A DNA stretch of 64,000 nt from an uncultured SAR86 cluster bacterium (lineage in GTDB: Bacteria > Pseudomonadota > Gammaproteobacteria > Magnimaribacterales > D2472): NCBI GenBank assembly GCA_902601475.1, contig CACKNK010000003.1:1-64000 (forward strand), given 5' to 3'. The notes under the pieces were generated by a model. It was given only the letters and a program-made list of their open reading frames with translations. It was not told the DNA's origin and did no database searches. The translations under genes were made by a program, and so were the position numbers. Numbering within the stretch: the stretch's first letter is position 1; every line of letters starts with the position of its first letter. Shown piece after piece: positions 61,004-64,000 of this stretch.

Positions 61004-63387
61004 TAAATTCTTGCCTCATTATGAAAATCATTAATTGATTTCATAGGTATTTCATTTTGATTATTTAAGTTCGATCTCTTAGAAGATGAAATTGTTTCAT
61101 AATTTGTATTTCTCCTCACAAGCTTTAAATTAAGTTCCTCTGTTAATAATTGGATTTTTCCTAAATCGAGTTCCTGTCCATGATTTGCCCCTGCAGATCT
61201 CGTGATTGTCTCATCCATTAATATCCCGCCAACATCATTAATTCCTGAAGAGAGAAGTTTTCTTAAACCCTCGTATCCCATCTTAACCCATGACCCCTGA
61301 ATGTTAGGTATATGGTCTTGAAAAAATATTCTTGAAATGGAGTGCATGAGAATTGCTTCTCTGAAAGTTGGTCCTGATCTTGATTGCCCCCTCAAACTCA
61401 TTGGGGCTTCATGTGCAACAAATGGTAAAGGAACAAATTCTGTAAACCCTCCAGATTTAATTTGCTGATTTTTGATATTTATTAAATGTTCGGCAATATG
61501 ATCATAGGTTTCAACATGACCGAACATAATTGTAGCTGTAGAATTGAGTCCACATGAGTGTGCTGCATCCATAACAGAAAGCCACTCCGCTGTATTTAAC
61601 TTGTCTGGACAAATAATATTCCTTACATCATCATGCAAAATCTCAGCTGCGGTTCCGGGAAGAGAGTTTAGACCAGCCTCTTTAAGAATGGGCAGATATT
61701 CTTCAAGAGTTAAGCCAAGAGTTTGAGCGCCTTGGAATATTTCCAAGGGACTGAATGCATGTATGTGAATATCAGGAGATACTTTACGAATAGCCTTAAT
61801 AACATCTAGATAATAGTTGCCATCAAACTTTGGATGAATGCCACCCTGAAGGCATACCTCTGTTGCCCCCCTTCTGATTGCCTCCCTAACCCTGTTTTGA
61901 ATTTCCTCAAGCTCAAGCAAGTATGAAGCTCCTCGTAACTTTTTTGCACCAGTGCTCTTAGAAAAGGCACAGAACGAGCAACTGTAAACACAAATATTTG
62001 TATAGTTAATATTTCTATTAACAACATAAGTAATGTTATTTCCATTTAGTTGAGAACGTATTTCGTCTGCAGCTTTTGTAATATATTCAAAGCTTTTACC
62101 CCGAGCATTGAAAAGCTGAGGAATTGAAGAATGTGGATTATCTGCAATTTTATTAATTAGCTTTCTAGTTTGTCCAACTTCACCGGTTGGAAGAATATCT
62201 GGTACCTCAGTAGATCTTCCACTCTCCCAGCCATCATCTCTAAGCAAACCGCTACCATCAGTTATTTTTTGTATTTTTGATCTAATTTTTTTGGCCATAA
62301 ATAAGTTATTTGCTTTGAGAACTTTTGGCGCAATAGTTGATCTTGGAAGCAAGATTTGTTCAGAATTATTAGAAATTTTTTCTAGTTTCTCAATTTCTGG
62401 CCATGGAGCCTCTGGATTAACGTGGTCGATAGTAACTGGTGATATTCCACCAAAATCATCAATGCCAGATTTTGTAAGACAAGATAAATGCTTTTGATTT
62501 AAATTTGGAGGAACTTGAATTGATATTTGATTACTCAAAATCTTCCTAGCCATCACGATTGTCCACTGCAGCTCTTCAAAACTAGGTTCAGGGAAATCAG
62601 ACATTAAGGTATTTTTTTTTGGCTTAAAGTTCTGAATGATAACTTCTTGTATATTTCCATATCTATTGTGAATTTCATTTATGACCATTAAGGATTGGAT
62701 TCTCTCCTCTCTTGATTCACCTATCCCAATCAAAAGTCCAGTAGTAAATGGAATTTGCTGCTCGCCTGCATTGATAAACGTTTGTAATCTATATTCGGGA
62801 TCTTTATCAGGCGATCCAAAATGCGGCATACCTTTTTCTGATAACCTAGCTGAATGAGTTTCTAACATTAGACCCATAGACCCTGAAACATCTTTTAGCT
62901 CCAAAATATCCTCTTGAGTAAGAGTGCCGACATTTAAGTGAGGAATTAATGAGCTATTATCAAGAATATGCTCTGCGGTCTTTTTGACATAATCCAAGGT
63001 AGTTTTAAAGCCATTAGCAGATAAATAGTCCCTTGCTGTTTTATACCTTAATTCAGGTTTATCACCGAGCGTAATAAGTGCTTCTTTGCATCCTTTCTCT
63101 TCACCATCCGTAACAACTTCTAAAACTTCATCCAGTGGCATGTATGGATTTACAATTTTTTTAGGAGTTTTGGCGAATGTGCAGTAATGACAAACATCTC
63201 TGCAAAGGAATGTTAATGGAAGAAAAACTTTTGGAGAGTAAGTAATAATATCTCCAAAAGCATCTTTTTTAGTTCTAAAAGATTTTTGTATTAAAGCATT
63301 GGATAATGGTGCTTTAGATAATTCTTTTGCTTCATCAAAGTTTATTAGGTCGTTAATTTTAAGATTTGATTTTTTATTAATTATCAT
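61003..63387 (-). CDS. cofGH: FO synthase, fused CofG/CofH (FbiC-like) radical SAM protein
   Basis: N-terminal CofG motif CRDVCHYCTFAKTP and C-terminal CofH motif CVYSCSFCAFSKSTGA; LQGGIHPKFDGNYYLDVIKAIRK; 794 aa. Confidence 0.95.
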   Translation of the reverse strand: MIINKKSNLKINDLINFDEAKELSKAPLSNALIQKSFRTKKDAFGDIITYSPKVFLPLTFLCRDVCHYCTFAKTPKKIVNPYMPLDEVLEVVTDGEEKGCKEALITLGDKPELRYKTARDYLSANGFKTTLDYVKKTAEHILDNSSLIPHLNVGTLTQEDILELKDVSGSMGLMLETHSARLSEKGMPHFGSPDKDPEYRLQTFINAGEQQIPFTTGLLIGIGESREERIQSLMVINEIHNRYGNIQEVIIQNFKPKKNTLMSDFPEPSFEELQWTIVMARKILSNQISIQVPPNLNQKHLSCLTKSGIDDFGGISPVTIDHVNPEAPWPEIEKLEKISNNSEQILLPRSTIAPKVLKANNLFMAKKIRSKIQKITDGSGLLRDDGWESGRSTEVPDILPTGEVGQTRKLINKIADNPHSSIPQLFNARGKSFEYITKAADEIRSQLNGNNITYVVNRNINYTNICVYSCSFCAFSKSTGAKKLRGASYLLELEEIQNRVREAIRRGATEVCLQGGIHPKFDGNYYLDVIKAIRKVSPDIHIHAFSPLEIFQGAQTLGLTLEEYLPILKEAGLNSLPGTAAEILHDDVRNIICPDKLNTAEWLSVMDAAHSCGLNSTATIMFGHVETYDHIAEHLINIKNQQIKSGGFTEFVPLPFVAHEAPMSLRGQSRSGPTFREAILMHSISRIFFQDHIPNIQGSWVKMGYEGLRKLLSSGINDVGGILMDETITRSAGANHGQELDLGKIQLLTEELNLKLVRRNTNYETISSSKRSNLNNQNEIPMKSINDFHNEARI

Positions 63388-63970
63388 TGTCTTTGAAAAG
63401 CTTATTTCTTTGTTCCAATGTTAACAAATCTAAGTCCTCAGATGTATCTAGATCAAAAGCAATATTTGAATTTTTAATAACAGTTAATTCTTGGTTAATA
63501 TTGGAGAAGTAATCAGTAAATTTTTTAAAACTATCTTTCCCAAAAAATAAATCATCTATTTTTTTAATAGGGAGGCCTAATGCATTGGTACCGGAGATAT
63601 GTCTATCCGGCACAATAAAAGGAATATTTTTATCAGCAAGTGAAATTAGCTCAGTTAAATCTGTACTAACAACAAGTGGTAAATCAGCATGCATGATGAT
63701 TACAAAATTCGCTTGGTGAGAGATCGAATTTATAGCCTCTCCCAATGCATCATTTAAAGCTGATTCAGTAAAGAATATTTCTGTGTTTTTAATTTTTAAG
63801 TCTTTGTCATCAGTAACGATAATTACCTTTTGATCTAGCTTTATAAAGTTCTGACTAAGGCTATTAATAAGGTTTTTAGAAGCGGTAATTCTTTGATTAT
63901 TTGAAAGTGAATTAGATAAACGATTTTTAGAGTTTTTAAATGCTTTAACTGGAATGAGAATGTTGATCAT
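63377..63970 (-). CDS. cofC: 2-phospho-L-lactate/phosphoenolpyruvate guanylyltransferase-like (CofC/FbiD)
   Basis: ILIPVKAFKNSKNRLS...IIMHADLPLVVSTDLTEL...IVPDRHISGTNAL; overlaps cofGH start by 11 nt. Confidence 0.9.
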   Translation of the reverse strand: MINILIPVKAFKNSKNRLSNSLSNNQRITASKNLINSLSQNFIKLDQKVIIVTDDKDLKIKNTEIFFTESALNDALGEAINSISHQANFVIIMHADLPLVVSTDLTELISLADKNIPFIVPDRHISGTNALGLPIKKIDDLFFGKDSFKKFTDYFSNINQELTVIKNSNIAFDLDTSEDLDLLTLEQRNKLFKDNDN

Positions 63971-64000
63971 CTACTTAGATATTCAACTATTGACTTTGCT
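63968..64000 (-). CDS. 3' end of an upstream gene in the cofC operon (partial, identity unknown)
   Basis: Frame ...AKSIVEYLSR* ends in the ATGA overlap with the cofC start. Confidence 0.5.

Noticed and set aside
1-64000. CRISPR array, prophage, transposase, restriction-modification or toxin-antitoxin system
   Set aside because: No direct-repeat arrays and no proteins with the corresponding motifs were recognised anywhere in the window.

Overview
A 64 kb AT-rich, gene-dense chromosomal segment, most likely from a streamlined marine gammaproteobacterium (SAR86-like; the taxonomy is inferred from gene content only). No tRNA, rRNA, CRISPR, phage or IS element was recognised. Core blocks are mnmA(partial)-icd-clpS-clpA-infA; a complete-looking his block yerC/trpR-like-hisG-hisD::hisB-hisH-hisA-hisF-hisIE with no hisC; rne // rluC-rpmF-fabD-fabG-acpP-fabF-mltG-tmk-holB (lacking plsX, fabH and pabC relative to the E. 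coli order); nudC // nhaB-dusA; mlaA, mrp // metG-FNR-rnfB-like; pdxJ/grxD. Accessory content includes an M14 peptidase, a haloalkane-dehalogenase-like hydrolase, a sulfotransferase/class IV aminotransferase pair, a TPP enzyme/acyl-CoA synthetase/acyltransferase operon, a KstD-like/SDR/SnoaL cluster, and a coenzyme F420 precursor block (cofC, fused cofGH) running off the right edge. The observations most worth checking are: (1) a perfect 18-bp palindrome just upstream of a TrpR-family regulator heading the his operon; (2) a HisD-HisB fusion at the place where hisC normally sits; (3) RNase E lacking the CPxCxG Zn-link, behind a multi-hairpin leader; (4) tandem small membrane-protein paralogs, each with a strong terminator; (5) F420 genes in a gammaproteobacterial context; (6) an RnfB-like ferredoxin with no canonical start codon; (7) a perfect Fur-type 7-1-7 box before a ferritin-like gene; (8) an intrinsic terminator oriented antisense to its neighbouring genes.
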